Positions 1-6,313 of a stretch of DNA of 42,048 nt are shown piece after piece (positions within the stretch are counted from its first letter, which is position 1; each line of letters begins with the position of its first letter). A model generated the notes under the pieces. The model had not been told where the DNA came from. It did not search any database and was given only the letters and a program-made list of their open reading frames with translations. The position numbers were made by a program, and so were the translations under genes. Source of the DNA: Deferribacteres bacterium (lineage in GTDB: Bacteria; Nitrospirota; Thermodesulfovibrionia; UBA6902); contig JAADFS010000032.1 of assembly GCA_013152795.1 (NCBI GenBank), positions 1-42,048 on the forward strand, in the 5' to 3' direction.

Positions 1-2
1 CT

Positions 3-413
3 TATTATGATGAAAGGGCCAAGGAACGAAAACATGAAACAATAAAGTTTTGGAAAAATGTTTTGCCTGAGTATAAAGTCTATGTGTCGGAAATAACGAT
101 AAGAGAGTTAGAAAATACAAAGAATGAGGCATTAAGAAGGAAATTTAGACATCTTATTGAAAACTTCAAGGTGCTAAAGCCTGTTAAAAAGATTGGGGAT
201 TTAGCTGAAGCGTATATAGATAAAGGCGTGTTCTCAGAAAAATATATTGATGATGCGCTTCATGTAGCTACAGCTTCATACTATGGGATTTCTTATTTAG
301 TGTCCTGGAACTTTGAGCACTTGGTCAAGGTAAAGACAAGGAGAAGTGTAAACCTGGTTAATATGTTGGAAGGCTATAGGGAAGTCGAGATTGTATCACC
401 GCAGGAATTATAA
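3..413 (+). CDS. PIN-domain toxin (VapC-like), 5' end cut by window
   Basis: The reading frame is open from the window edge, so the true start lies upstream and the first Mg-binding Asp of the PIN fold is not visible. What remains has the second half of a PIN ribonuclease: a conserved Glu in SEITIREL and the C-terminal block DDALHVATASYYG followed by LVSWNFEHLV, where the Asp and the SWNF segment are family signatures. PIN toxins are metal-dependent RNases that cut tRNA, rRNA or mRNA. A small gene follows 11 bp downstream with its own ribosome site, giving a toxin-first module. The low GC and lysine-rich composition differ from the housekeeping genes to the right and suit an acquired module. 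The fold call is strong; the target RNA is unknown. Confidence 0.8.
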   Translation, partial: YYDERAKERKHETIKFWKNVLPEYKVYVSEITIRELENTKNEALRRKFRHLIENFKVLKPVKKIGDLAEAYIDKGVFSEKYIDDALHVATASYYGISYLVSWNFEHLVKVKTRRSVNLVNMLEGYREVEIVSPQEL

Positions 414-424
414 AGAGGTGAACT

Positions 425-637
425 ATGAAAAAGATAGAATATTTTGATTATCTAAAGGTTGCTGAAGAGATGAAAGTGCCTGATGATGTGTTGAAGAAGA
501 TCGAAAAAGAGGTGAAGGAGGAATTCCCAGAGGATAAGATGATGTATGAACTTCATGTGTTAAGGGCACTAAATAGTAAATATTGGCAAAAGGAATATAA
601 AAGGAATATCAGATTAAAAACTGTAAGTAACAGATGA
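425..637 (+). CDS. Small partner protein of the PIN gene, putative antitoxin
   Basis: A 70-residue charged protein that starts at an ATG with an AGAGGTG ribosome site, 11 bp after the PIN gene stop, so the two are probably co-transcribed. The first half (EYFDYLKVAEEMKVPDDVLKKIEKEVKEEF) looks helical. The tail (KEYKRNIRLKTVSNR) is basic. No clear DNA-binding fold can be named by eye. Its role as antitoxin is inferred from size, charge and position behind a PIN gene; small ORFs of this kind next to PIN genes are common in anaerobic bacteria and archaea. Confidence 0.6.
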   Translation: MKKIEYFDYLKVAEEMKVPDDVLKKIEKEVKEEFPEDKMMYELHVLRALNSKYWQKEYKRNIRLKTVSNR

Positions 638-677
638 TCTGGTAATTACACCTGGAAGGGCGGAGGAGACCAGGTTT

Positions 678-744
678 TGAATCTTGCAATCCTGAATTAA
701 AATTGAATCTTCAGATTTCATTCCGCCCCCCGACAACTGCCCCC
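678..744. repeat. Copy 1 of a ~67-bp direct repeat (second copy near 4888-4955)
   Basis: The stretch starting TGAATCTTGCAAT, through GAATTAAAATTGAATCTTC, and ending in a C-rich AACTGCCCC block is repeated almost base for base at 4888-4955. In both places it lies at the 3' end of a minus-strand gene. The C-rich end (ACAACTGCCCCCTG) recurs a third time at 3722-3737 and in reverse at about 5813-5830. Confidence 0.7.
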
Positions 745-960
745 TGCCCCCTTTGATGAACGTTCATCTTTAATCATGTCGGCAATCCCTTCACTTATCC
801 GATTCAGAGAATTCATTACATCATCAAGAATGAAGCTAAGCCCGAACTGAGAGCAGTCTGAAAACTCAACAGGACATCGATCACTAAAAAAATCCGAAAT
901 AAAAGAAATTTTGGAACGGCAAATATTCAACTCATCTGCCAGCTTGATTAGATGTGACAT
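718..960 (-). CDS. Small protein downstream of a C4/CI-like RNA leader
   Basis: 80 residues from an ATG with a strong GGAGG site 6 nt upstream. The N-terminus (LIKLADELNICRSKISFI) and the core (SFILDDVMNSLNRISEGIADMIKDER) look helical and soluble. I do not recognise a named family. A second copy of the C-terminal half, truncated, lies at 3722-3866 at roughly 90% nucleotide identity by eye. The ribosome site lies inside the sequence that the upstream leader RNA can pair with, so translation is probably controlled by that RNA. In phages P1/P7 the equivalent position holds icd, a cell-division inhibitor, and in P4 the kil/eta genes. By position this could be a similar effector or antirepressor, but the protein sequence alone does not show that. 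Confidence 0.55.
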   Translation of the reverse strand: MSHLIKLADELNICRSKISFISDFFSDRCPVEFSDCSQFGLSFILDDVMNSLNRISEGIADMIKDERSSKGAGGSCRGAE

Positions 961-966
961 CTCACA

Positions 967-977
967 CCTCCATGTGA
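967..977 (-). promoter_or_regulatory. Ribosome-site segment able to pair with antisense RNA (seqC-like)
   Basis: On the minus strand this reads TCACATGGAGG. It holds the GGAGG site of the 718-960 gene and is perfectly complementary over 10 nt to CTCCATGTGA inside the stem-loop RNA (1024-1033). A near copy, TCACATGGGGG, lies at 1125-1135 upstream of the RNA. Confidence 0.6.
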
Positions 978-1002
978 TTTTTTCGCTTGCGGGTAGAATA
1001 AA

Positions 1003-1071
1003 ACCCGCAGAGTTGCGAGTGGCTCACATGGAGACCACCCCGACACCTCACGATGCCAGGACTCTGCGGGT
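1003..1071 (-). ncRNA. C4/CI-like antisense RNA (P1/P4 phage immunity type)
   Basis: A perfect 11-bp stem (ACCCGCAGAGT at 1061-1071 and ACTCTGCGGGT at 1003-1013, read on the minus strand) encloses a 47-nt loop, 69 nt in all. The loop carries CTCCATGTGA (1024-1033). This can pair with TCACATGGAGG over the ribosome site downstream and, using one G-U pair, with TCACATGGGGG upstream. The 3' arm runs into a TTTTATT tract, as at a terminator. An antisense core flanked by two targets, behind a strong promoter and before a small gene, is the arrangement known for phage P4 CI RNA and the P1/P7 C4 RNA, which block translation and cause early termination. The identification rests on layout and pairing, not on a covariance search. 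Confidence 0.6.
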
Positions 1072-1120
1072 ATTGAAACAAAAACACCCCTTTCTCGCAT
1101 CAACTGCGAGGGCCGGGGAT

Positions 1121-1142
1121 AGCCCCCATGTGACTTATTCGC
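1121..1142 (-). promoter_or_regulatory. Upstream pairing segment (seqA-like) of the antisense leader
   Basis: On the minus strand this reads GCGAATAAGTCACATGGGGG, and it repeats the ribosome-site region of the downstream gene (GCGAAAAAATCACATGGAGG). It lies at the predicted 5' end of the transcript and could compete with the ribosome site for the antisense RNA. Confidence 0.5.
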
Positions 1143-1148
1143 ATTTTC

Positions 1149-1178
1149 AGTATATTCCCAAAGCATCAGAGCTGTCAA
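1149..1178 (-). promoter_or_regulatory. Near-consensus sigma-70 promoter for the antisense leader unit
   Basis: On the minus strand there is TTGACA (1173-1178), an 18-nt spacer, and TATACT (1149-1154). Transcription would start near 1142, just at the upstream pairing segment, giving a leader of about 180 nt before the small gene. Confidence 0.65.
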
Positions 1179-1800
1179 CCATCAAAAAATATAGGCGGAC
1201 AAACATTTTTTTCTCCCCACTCTCCAGGCCCACCCCCTGCAAGCGGCTCCTCAGTGGCCTATTCCCGGAGCATATCGGCCTGCAGGCTTTTCCTCCAGAC
1301 AAAACTTTACCCTTGCCTTGGGCTAATACTTCTGCTAATATTCTTTATATTAGCAGGGTTCACGTACAGGGGATTTGACCTCGGCTATTTTGCCGGTGTC
1401 TCACCCCATTAGCTCACGCCCATGCCGGGCGTACACAAGGAACTGCTGTGAAATCGAACCAGCATTATTGATTTGGGTTTTGATTATTTTTCTATTAAGA
1501 TCATTCTGATGCATGTTATCATTGTCAAGGGTTCGATTCACTGACTTTGCCGTTGGGCGGGGTCGGAAGAGTGATTAGTGCATTAGTTGGAGCAGTCACA
1601 TTAGGAAAAATCCAATGAAACGACGGAATGTGTACTCGATTTTGAGTAGTATCCATTGAGAGCTATAAATTATCGCCACGTTGTAGCTGCGCAAGTCACG
1701 ACTTGCCGGTCGCGACGTAACGTTTAGACCTTGGTGACTGGGAATTGCCCAGCTAAGGCGCCCTCCGAAGAAAGAGTTTGACTAGGAGGTTCATAAATTT
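1179..1800. other. Gene-free stretch with several dyads
   Basis: No convincing gene is seen. It holds a perfect 10-bp hairpin (CTGCTAATAT, loop TCTTT, 1332-1356). It holds a block at about 1345-1400 shared in reverse with 5650-5700. It holds a short GC stem (CGCCC/GGGCG) near 1418-1432, and an imperfect inverted repeat of GAAATCGAACC near 1451-1461 with GGGTTCGATTCACTG near 1529-1543. A structured RNA or a recombination site is possible. Confidence 0.5.
1345..1400 (+). repeat. Dispersed repeat block, copy 1 (inverted copy at 5650-5700)
   Basis: The segment AGCAGGGTTCACGTACAGGG and its flanks match the reverse complement of 5650-5700 closely over about 25 nt, then more weakly for 30-40 nt. 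Both copies lie in gene-free DNA at the two sides of the accessory region. Confidence 0.55.
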
Positions 1801-1803
1801 AAC

Positions 1804-1888
1804 ACCCTGCGGTCTCTGCCGCAGGAACCTTATTCGGGGTTTCCAAAGGGGATTACCCCTTTGGTTACTCGCAGGGTAAACGCCCTGC
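1804..1888 (+). promoter_or_regulatory. Three stacked hairpins upstream of the conflict-type gene
   Basis: Three perfect stems follow one another: CCTGCGG/CCGCAGG (1806-1812 with 1819-1825), CCAAAGGGG/CCCCTTTGG (1843-1851 with 1856-1864) and GCAGGG/CCCTGC (1871-1876 with 1883-1888). In addition ACCCTGC (1804-1810) can pair with GCAGGGT (1871-1877), which would close the whole set as one junction and exclude the first and third stems. The gene starts 41 bp later. This looks like a structured leader RNA or a regulatory DNA site. Confidence 0.5.
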
Positions 1889-1929
1889 AATGTGATCCGA
1901 CTTTACATCATATACGACACGAGGTAACC

Positions 1930-3462
1930 ATGTTTCTCGCATTACAATTCCCATTTGCAGACCTGCGCGAATTTCTTGGAGATGAGGGCGGGCGACTCCC
2001 ATCTCCGAAAGTGGCCTTACCTAAAAAGATAGGAAGAGATTTTATTCGCTCTTCAGGACTCATAAGGCGTCGCCGTAAAGGGGGAGTCAAGGAGTGGGCG
2101 GGTGAAGAATTGTATTGTAGTGGCGAATTAGCTCTGCGCTTCCCCAATCGCCTTGGGGATATGCAGTTCGGGACTGGTTCTGTAAAAGGGGCTGTGGTTG
2201 ACACGTTCCGTCGTTTCCATTCGAAAGGACCAGTAGCACGCTTCGAAGTCGCTTTTCAGCTTAGAGTCAAATACCGAGATTTTGATGAAGCCTCCGCGCC
2301 AGAGTGGTTCGCGCTTCTGCGGGATGTGCTTCAGATTCCTATGCATAAGCGATACATACCCCAGAAGAGGCTATCGACGAGCAAAATACTGAATCCTTCC
2401 GAGTCATTACAGGGCAGGCAGACGGAGATGCCAACAAAGGTCAATTTGATTCATGCTGGTAATGTCCTGGCACAACATTATCTTGCCGCTACAACAAATC
2501 GCCAGTTGATCCCACAGGTCGAACTTCAACCGTGGTGGTATTGTCCAGGAACGCCTGCTCTTATTGTCGAGATTAAGGAACCTTACTCGCTTCCTATGGC
2601 GCTTCCGCATGCACGAGAGGTACTCCATGTGCCAGATGCATCGGCTTCAATATTCCACGCTTGGCTGGAGTTTGACAATCAACCTTGCAGCGCTTGGTTT
2701 TTTGCCATGGGTGAAGGCGACCCGGACGCGGTTCGGCGACTCCGCATCAACTTGACTCGCCTACATGCCGAACGCGAATGCTTAAACCTTGTTCTCGCTA
2801 ACATCGGAACCACCCAAGGATGCAATATCAAGCTTGGAGATAATCTTAAGCAGTTAGATGCAATTCAGCAATATTTAAATGATGCCTTAGTGTCTATCCA
2901 GAAGCCTAAACGCTTCGGGATAAGTCAGGCTTCTATGTTTGAAGTCGCGCATGATGCTTTTGAAATCGCGATCGAAGGACAAGAAGCAACACTTCAGGAA
3001 ATGGGCTGGCAAGTAGCCGAAAAGGTAGATAACTACATTCGCCGTGCAGAAAACAACGCGAAAATCACTACGGTAATCAAAGGAGATGTCGTGACAACAA
3101 ACATTCAGTTGGATAACGTCTGCATTGGTGGTGACTTCAATGTCGCTACTGCAAAAAATATCGAGAAAAGTTTCAATAGAGTGAAAAAGGCAGAGGTGAA
3201 TAGCGACCTTAAGGAAAAACTAAAACTGCTTACCGTTGAAGTTGCTAAACTTGCAAAAGAGCTTCCGTCTGATAATGCTGAAAAACTTACGAGGGATCTC
3301 GATAATCTTACTTCCGAAGCACTTTCCGCGAAACCTCGCAGGAAATGGTATGAGCTTTCAGCAGAGGGTATCTTGGAAGCAGCGAAGGCCGTAGCCAATG
3401 TGACAGAATCTGTCACCAAGGCTGTAACGGCTGTGGTGGCCACATTGGCCGGATTAAGTTGA
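1930..3462 (+). CDS. Putative conflict/defence-associated protein of unknown function
   Basis: The ATG at 1930 has a GAGGT site six bases upstream, better than the in-frame TTG at 1861 that lies inside a hairpin. The 510-residue product begins MFLALQFPFADLREFLGDE and has no signal peptide. Residues of about 1-270 are mixed alpha/beta with many Trp and Pro. The middle is helical. Near residue 400 comes a beta-like turn segment (TVIKGDVVTTNIQLDNVCIGG), then FNVATAKNIEKSFN and a helical domain with PRRKWYELSAEGILEAA. It ends in an Ala/Val/Thr-rich stretch (VTKAVTAVVATLAGLS). A C-terminal helical module of this style is one I associate with predicted bacterial conflict proteins, but I cannot name the family. 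Neighbours are toxin pairs and mobile-element remnants. No nuclease or NTPase motif is visible. Confidence 0.55.
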   Translation: MFLALQFPFADLREFLGDEGGRLPSPKVALPKKIGRDFIRSSGLIRRRRKGGVKEWAGEELYCSGELALRFPNRLGDMQFGTGSVKGAVVDTFRRFHSKGPVARFEVAFQLRVKYRDFDEASAPEWFALLRDVLQIPMHKRYIPQKRLSTSKILNPSESLQGRQTEMPTKVNLIHAGNVLAQHYLAATTNRQLIPQVELQPWWYCPGTPALIVEIKEPYSLPMALPHAREVLHVPDASASIFHAWLEFDNQPCSAWFFAMGEGDPDAVRRLRINLTRLHAERECLNLVLANIGTTQGCNIKLGDNLKQLDAIQQYLNDALVSIQKPKRFGISQASMFEVAHDAFEIAIEGQEATLQEMGWQVAEKVDNYIRRAENNAKITTVIKGDVVTTNIQLDNVCIGGDFNVATAKNIEKSFNRVKKAEVNSDLKEKLKLLTVEVAKLAKELPSDNAEKLTRDLDNLTSEALSAKPRRKWYELSAEGILEAAKAVANVTESVTKAVTAVVATLAGLS

Positions 3463-3470
3463 ACTGGAAG

Positions 3471-3720
3471 CGCTGTGCGGTGAAAGGCGTACGTAATCGA
3501 TTTTTCAAGGCAAAAATAGGGACTATGGGGTGAAATCTTCATAGTTGAGCGTGCCCAGCGAAGGGTACAGCTTACTAACGGGAGAAAGCCCCGAGATGGT
3601 AAAAGCCGGAGCCATGTAGCTTGGATGGCAGGTGGCGATGGAAACGTTGCCTTCTGAAGCCCATCGACAAAAAAGTCGGCGGAAGGCCGGTGAGCGAATA
3701 TCCGGGTTGTAACATATCCC
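3471..3720 (+). mobile_element. Possible 5' fragment of a group II intron
   Basis: No gene fits here. The text begins with GTGCG (3475), the usual 5' end of a group II intron. It continues with short stem blocks typical of domain I, including ACTATGGGGTGAAATCTTCA and AACGGGAGAAAGCCCCGAGA. It stops at 3720 where another repeat begins. No reverse transcriptase frame and no intact domain V are present, so it would be a dead fragment. The call rests on motif resemblance only. Confidence 0.35.
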
Positions 3721-3721
3721 T

Positions 3722-3866
3722 GACAACTGCCCCCTGTCCCCTGTAAACGTTCATCTTTAATCATGACAGCAATCCCATCACTTATTCGATCCAGAGAATC
3801 CATCACATCATCAAGAATGAAGCTAAGCCCGAACTGAGAGCTGTCTGAAAACTCAACAGGACATTG
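3722..3866 (-). pseudogene. Truncated second copy of the small leader-controlled gene
   Basis: The DNA matches 731-870 at roughly 90% identity by eye. It encodes the C-terminal half of the 718-960 protein (CPVEFSDSSQFGLSFILDD onward), but lacks the start codon and the whole antisense leader. The match breaks off after GGACAT at 3866, just before a miniature element at 3876. With the intact copy it brackets the conflict-type gene as a pair of direct repeats. Confidence 0.7.
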
Positions 3867-3875
3867 TTGGGTAAA

Positions 3876-4088
3876 CCTTCATTTTGCATAAAGGGCAGGA
3901 GTGCCTGCCGTAAAACCGTTATAAAGCGATAGGATTCTAACAGAACAGGGTGCAGGAAGAAACAAGTCCCCCTCCCGTTGGGAGGGGGTTAGGGGGAGGG
4001 GGCTGAGCTGTTATCCCTGAAGGAATCGCAGATAAAGCTTCTCCGGCAGCCTCCTCTGCCCCACCGGCAGGATTTATGCCACTGTAAG
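3876..4088 (-). repeat. Miniature inverted-repeat element, composite copy
   Basis: One end reads CCTTCATTTTGCATAAAG and the other ATGCCACTGTAAG, the two termini of the repeat family in this window. The interior differs from the long form near 27.7 and 40.4 kb: it has a G-rich block (GAGGGGGTTAGGGGGAGGGG) also found in the copy at 21841-22080. Confidence 0.75.
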
Positions 4089-4125
4089 GTTTACTTATGA
4101 CCGGTACTATAATAATATAGAGTGT

Positions 4126-4518
4126 ATGAGGAAAGATACGAAAAGTTTTATGCTTTCATCTGAATATGATTTAACAACCGCGAGCCATATGTATAAAACA
4201 GGAAGATATGTGTATGTTGTCTTCATGTGTCATATGGCAATAGAAAAGATGCTGAAAGCTATTGCCGCTGAAGTGACTGGCAAGGCGCCCCCAAGAACGC
4301 ATAACCTTCTGTACCTTATTAAACTTGCCGATATAAAAATCCCGCAGGACCTCTTTGATTTTGTCGCAAAGATAAACAATGCCAGCGTAGTCACAAGGTA
4401 TCCTGAAGATTTCAACAAACTTATAGAGAGCTATCCTGAAAAGGTTGTTGAAGAATATCTTAAAGATGCTGAAAGAGTTCTTAAATGGCTAAAACAAAAC
4501 GAGAAGTTGAAAACATAA
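4126..4518 (+). CDS. HEPN-domain protein, toxin-type partner of MNT
   Basis: A 130-residue all-helical protein of the HEPN family. Typical parts are the first helix with repeated aromatics, the block CHMAIEKMLKAIAAEVTG, then PPRTHNLLYLIKLA, and a late helix EYLKDAERVLKWLK. HEPN proteins paired with a minimal nucleotidyltransferase form toxin-antitoxin modules in which HEPN acts as an RNase and the MNT protein modifies and silences it. The strict R-x4-6-H RNase motif is not evident here, as in many HEPN proteins of this subgroup. It overlaps the next gene by 34 bp, so the two are translated as a pair. A TATAAT box lies at 4108-4113, only 12 bp before the ATG, so the mRNA may have a very short leader. 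Confidence 0.8.
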   Translation: MRKDTKSFMLSSEYDLTTASHMYKTGRYVYVVFMCHMAIEKMLKAIAAEVTGKAPPRTHNLLYLIKLADIKIPQDLFDFVAKINNASVVTRYPEDFNKLIESYPEKVVEEYLKDAERVLKWLKQNEKLKT

Positions 4519-4796
4519 TTGAACGTTATAAGGCGGCCCTTCGTGAACTTGGGATAGTTCCCAAGGATATTATCCTGTATGGTTCATACGCCGGGGGTAA
4601 ACCACGTGAAGACAGCGATATTGACTTGATCGTTATCTCTGATGATTTTGCCCGAATGAATCTTCGTGAAAGGCTTGAGATTCTCGGCCTTGCGGCTGGA
4701 AGAGTCTTTGAACCGATAGAGGCTATCGGTTATACAGAGGAGGAATTAAGGGATACAAAAGGCACTTTTCTTGAGGAAATCCTGTCTTCCCTCTGA
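4485..4796 (+). CDS. Minimal nucleotidyltransferase (MNT), antitoxin-type
   Basis: 103 residues with the polymerase-beta-type nucleotidyltransferase signature: GSYAGGKPREDSDIDLIV, that is GS followed after ten residues by D-x-D, which binds the metal and nucleotide. The size is that of a stand-alone minimal nucleotidyltransferase. The start lies inside the HEPN gene, as expected for a co-translated module. In characterised HEPN/MNT pairs the enzyme attaches AMP groups to a Tyr of the HEPN partner and neutralises it. Whether this pair works the same way is inference. Confidence 0.85.
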   Translation: MAKTKREVENIIERYKAALRELGIVPKDIILYGSYAGGKPREDSDIDLIVISDDFARMNLRERLEILGLAAGRVFEPIEAIGYTEEELRDTKGTFLEEILSSL

Positions 4797-4887
4797 AACC
4801 TGCCCTTTTCGCGTCTGTCCCGTGCCTGCTCGTGTCAGGTTTTGACATGATACATATAATCAGAGAAAAGGCCCGAGAATCCGCTCT

Positions 4888-4955
4888 TGAATCTTGCAAT
4901 CTTGAATTAAAATTGAATCTTCAAACTTCATTCCGCCCCCCCGGCAACTGCCCCC
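4888..4955. repeat. Copy 2 of the ~67-bp direct repeat (first at 678-744)
   Basis: Nearly the same bases as 678-744, again next to the 3' end of a minus-strand gene. The two copies enclose about 4.2 kb, including the antisense unit, the conflict-type gene and the HEPN/MNT pair, so they could be recombination points bounding the accessory DNA. Confidence 0.7.
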
Positions 4956-4966
4956 GGATGTTTATT

Positions 4967-5482
4967 TCAACTGATTGGTGTTTTTTCGGTTAAATCTCTT
5001 AATTCTTTTTGATGTTTTTCCACGAGTGCGTTTATTTGTGGTGTGAGTTTCCAAACTTTCTGCTGGCTGAGTTCCAACATTGAATTTATAAGATAAGGTG
5101 TTTTTTCTACCATCTTTTTCCCGATAGGGCTTTCATAAAATTTTATAAGTTCTTTAATTTCATCAATGGTATAAACGGATAGATAAACGTCAATGTAGTC
5201 ATCTTTGATCTTCTCCCATGACAGCTCTCTTGTAAGAAGATCGAGCAGTTCGGAGTTCTGTTTTTTTAACAGCGGTTTTAATTCCTCTGACATGTCTGTC
5301 TGTTCCACTTGTTTGGAATAAATCTGTTTCAATTGATTTGTGAATTGCTCCATAATCTTTGGGGAGCCCATTAAAATGAGAAGTCTCTCAACATCCCTGC
5401 GATTGTCATCGGTATTATCAGCGAAAACTGTTCCACAACATGCAAGAAGTAATATTGTGAATATACACAGTATTTTTTTCAT
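4967..5482 (-). CDS. Exported DUF2059-family protein
   Basis: The start at 5482 gives a signal peptide, MKKILCIFTILLLACC, with a likely cut after VFA; the longer frame to 5536 only adds basic residues before it. The mature part is about 150 residues and helical. It has the DUF2059 hallmark region with IDEIKELIKFYESPIGKKMVEKTP, in which FYxSPxGxK is the family core. These periplasmic proteins are common in Gram-negative bacteria and their role is not established. The gene stands alone, with a repeat at its 3' end and gene-free DNA upstream. Confidence 0.8.
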   Translation of the reverse strand: MKKILCIFTILLLACCGTVFADNTDDNRRDVERLLILMGSPKIMEQFTNQLKQIYSKQVEQTDMSEELKPLLKKQNSELLDLLTRELSWEKIKDDYIDVYLSVYTIDEIKELIKFYESPIGKKMVEKTPYLINSMLELSQQKVWKLTPQINALVEKHQKELRDLTEKTPIS

Positions 5483-5649
5483 GCAATACCATCTTAAACG
5501 TCGATTAAATGCATGTCTGAACCGTACAATTACCAATGTAACAACCTGTAAACAATAGAATAATCCACCTCAAAATCAGCACTGCCGACACGTATTCTTC
5601 TATGTACTAAAGGGTGAGCGCCACGCGGAATGGACTCACGAGACTTGGT

Positions 5650-5700
5650 ACCGTGTAAGTATCGGCGTTGAGTCCCCTATACGTGAACCCTGCTGATATT
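5650..5700 (-). repeat. Dispersed repeat block, copy 2 (inverted copy of 1345-1400)
   Basis: The reverse strand reads AGCAGGGTTCACGTATAGGG, matching 1353-1372 with one change. Beyond this core the match fades. The surrounding 5483-5818 has no gene; it also holds a fragment of the miniature element at about 5757-5791. Confidence 0.55.
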
Positions 5701-5756
5701 ATTAATGTTACCAAAAGTATCAACACGAGGCAAGGGAAAAAACCACAGGGCGAAAG

Positions 5757-5791
5757 GGCAGAAAAGTCTGCCGGAAAACGTTATAAAGCGA
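5757..5791 (-). repeat. Fragment of the miniature inverted-repeat element
   Basis: GGGCAGAAAAGTCTGCCGG followed by AAAACGTTATAAAGCGAT is one inner arm of the family. No terminus is preserved on the right side. Confidence 0.6.
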
Positions 5792-5818
5792 TGGGAATAA
5801 TTACAGAGGGTGCAGTTG

Positions 5819-6313
5819 TCAGGGGGCAGGGTGCAGGGAGTTTCTTCCCAAGACCCTGAAATCTTCTCCCCGGAGGCCGACGAGAACGCTTTTACCCGAG
5901 GAATCAACTTTTAATTCAGCGTATCGTGCATTCGCATACAACTTCGCATCCCCTTCCTGAAAGAAAAATGACTCTGCGCCAAACCTCGGGCCTCTGCGGT
6001 TGCGATAGAAGAGGAGATGCTCTCCATTTCTCAATGGTTCTCCTTTATGGACTCTCACAAACTTTGCAACGCTGTTGCCATCCAGTGAAACCACGATACA
6101 CCCCTTATCAGCTAATTGTTTTTCGGGGATACTCCCTGCAATGGAATATCGCAGGATCATATAGTCCCCCTGTATAAGGGAACGGGGGTCAACCGGCGCC
6201 AGTCTCAAAAGCATTGTCCGGCCGCCGGCAAGTGTGATTTCTTTTTTAATGATGAGAAAGTTAACAACTATCAAGACAAAGAGAGTTGCTGCCACTAAAA
6301 ATAGTTTTTTCAA
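5819..6313 (-). CDS. GDYXXLXY-domain membrane-anchored protein
   Basis: Translation most likely begins at a TTG at 6313, nine bases after GGGAGG; its TTG overlaps the TGA of the preceding gene as TTGA. The 164-residue product has one N-terminal membrane segment (LFLVAATLFVLIVVNFLII), then the family motif QGDYMILRYSI and a beta-rich extracytoplasmic part. GDYXXLXY proteins are regularly encoded after DUF2157 and DUF4401 membrane proteins, as here, so the three probably form one envelope complex of unknown task. The next residues (RGPRFGAESFFFQEGDAKLY) are also typical of the family. Confidence 0.85.
   Translation of the reverse strand: MKKLFLVAATLFVLIVVNFLIIKKEITLAGGRTMLLRLAPVDPRSLIQGDYMILRYSIAGSIPEKQLADKGCIVVSLDGNSVAKFVRVHKGEPLRNGEHLLFYRNRRGPRFGAESFFFQEGDAKLYANARYAELKVDSSGKSVLVGLRGEDFRVLGRNSLHPAP

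Noticed and set aside
948..1178. 76-residue minus-strand frame across the promoter and leader
   Set aside because: Its start codon is the -35 box TTGACA and its repeated KSHGG parts come from the duplicated pairing segments. It is the leader RNA read as protein.
911..1378. 155-residue open frame on the plus strand
   Set aside because: It runs antisense through the leader RNA and its stems, has odd composition and no ribosome site. The opposite strand explains the DNA better.
1529..1543. tRNA T-arm-like GGGTTCGATTC
   Set aside because: No acceptor, D or anticodon arm can be built around it; it pairs instead with GAAATCGAACC upstream.
3105..3806. 233-residue minus-strand frame
   Set aside because: It is the shadow of the plus-strand conflict-type gene joined to the truncated small-gene copy.
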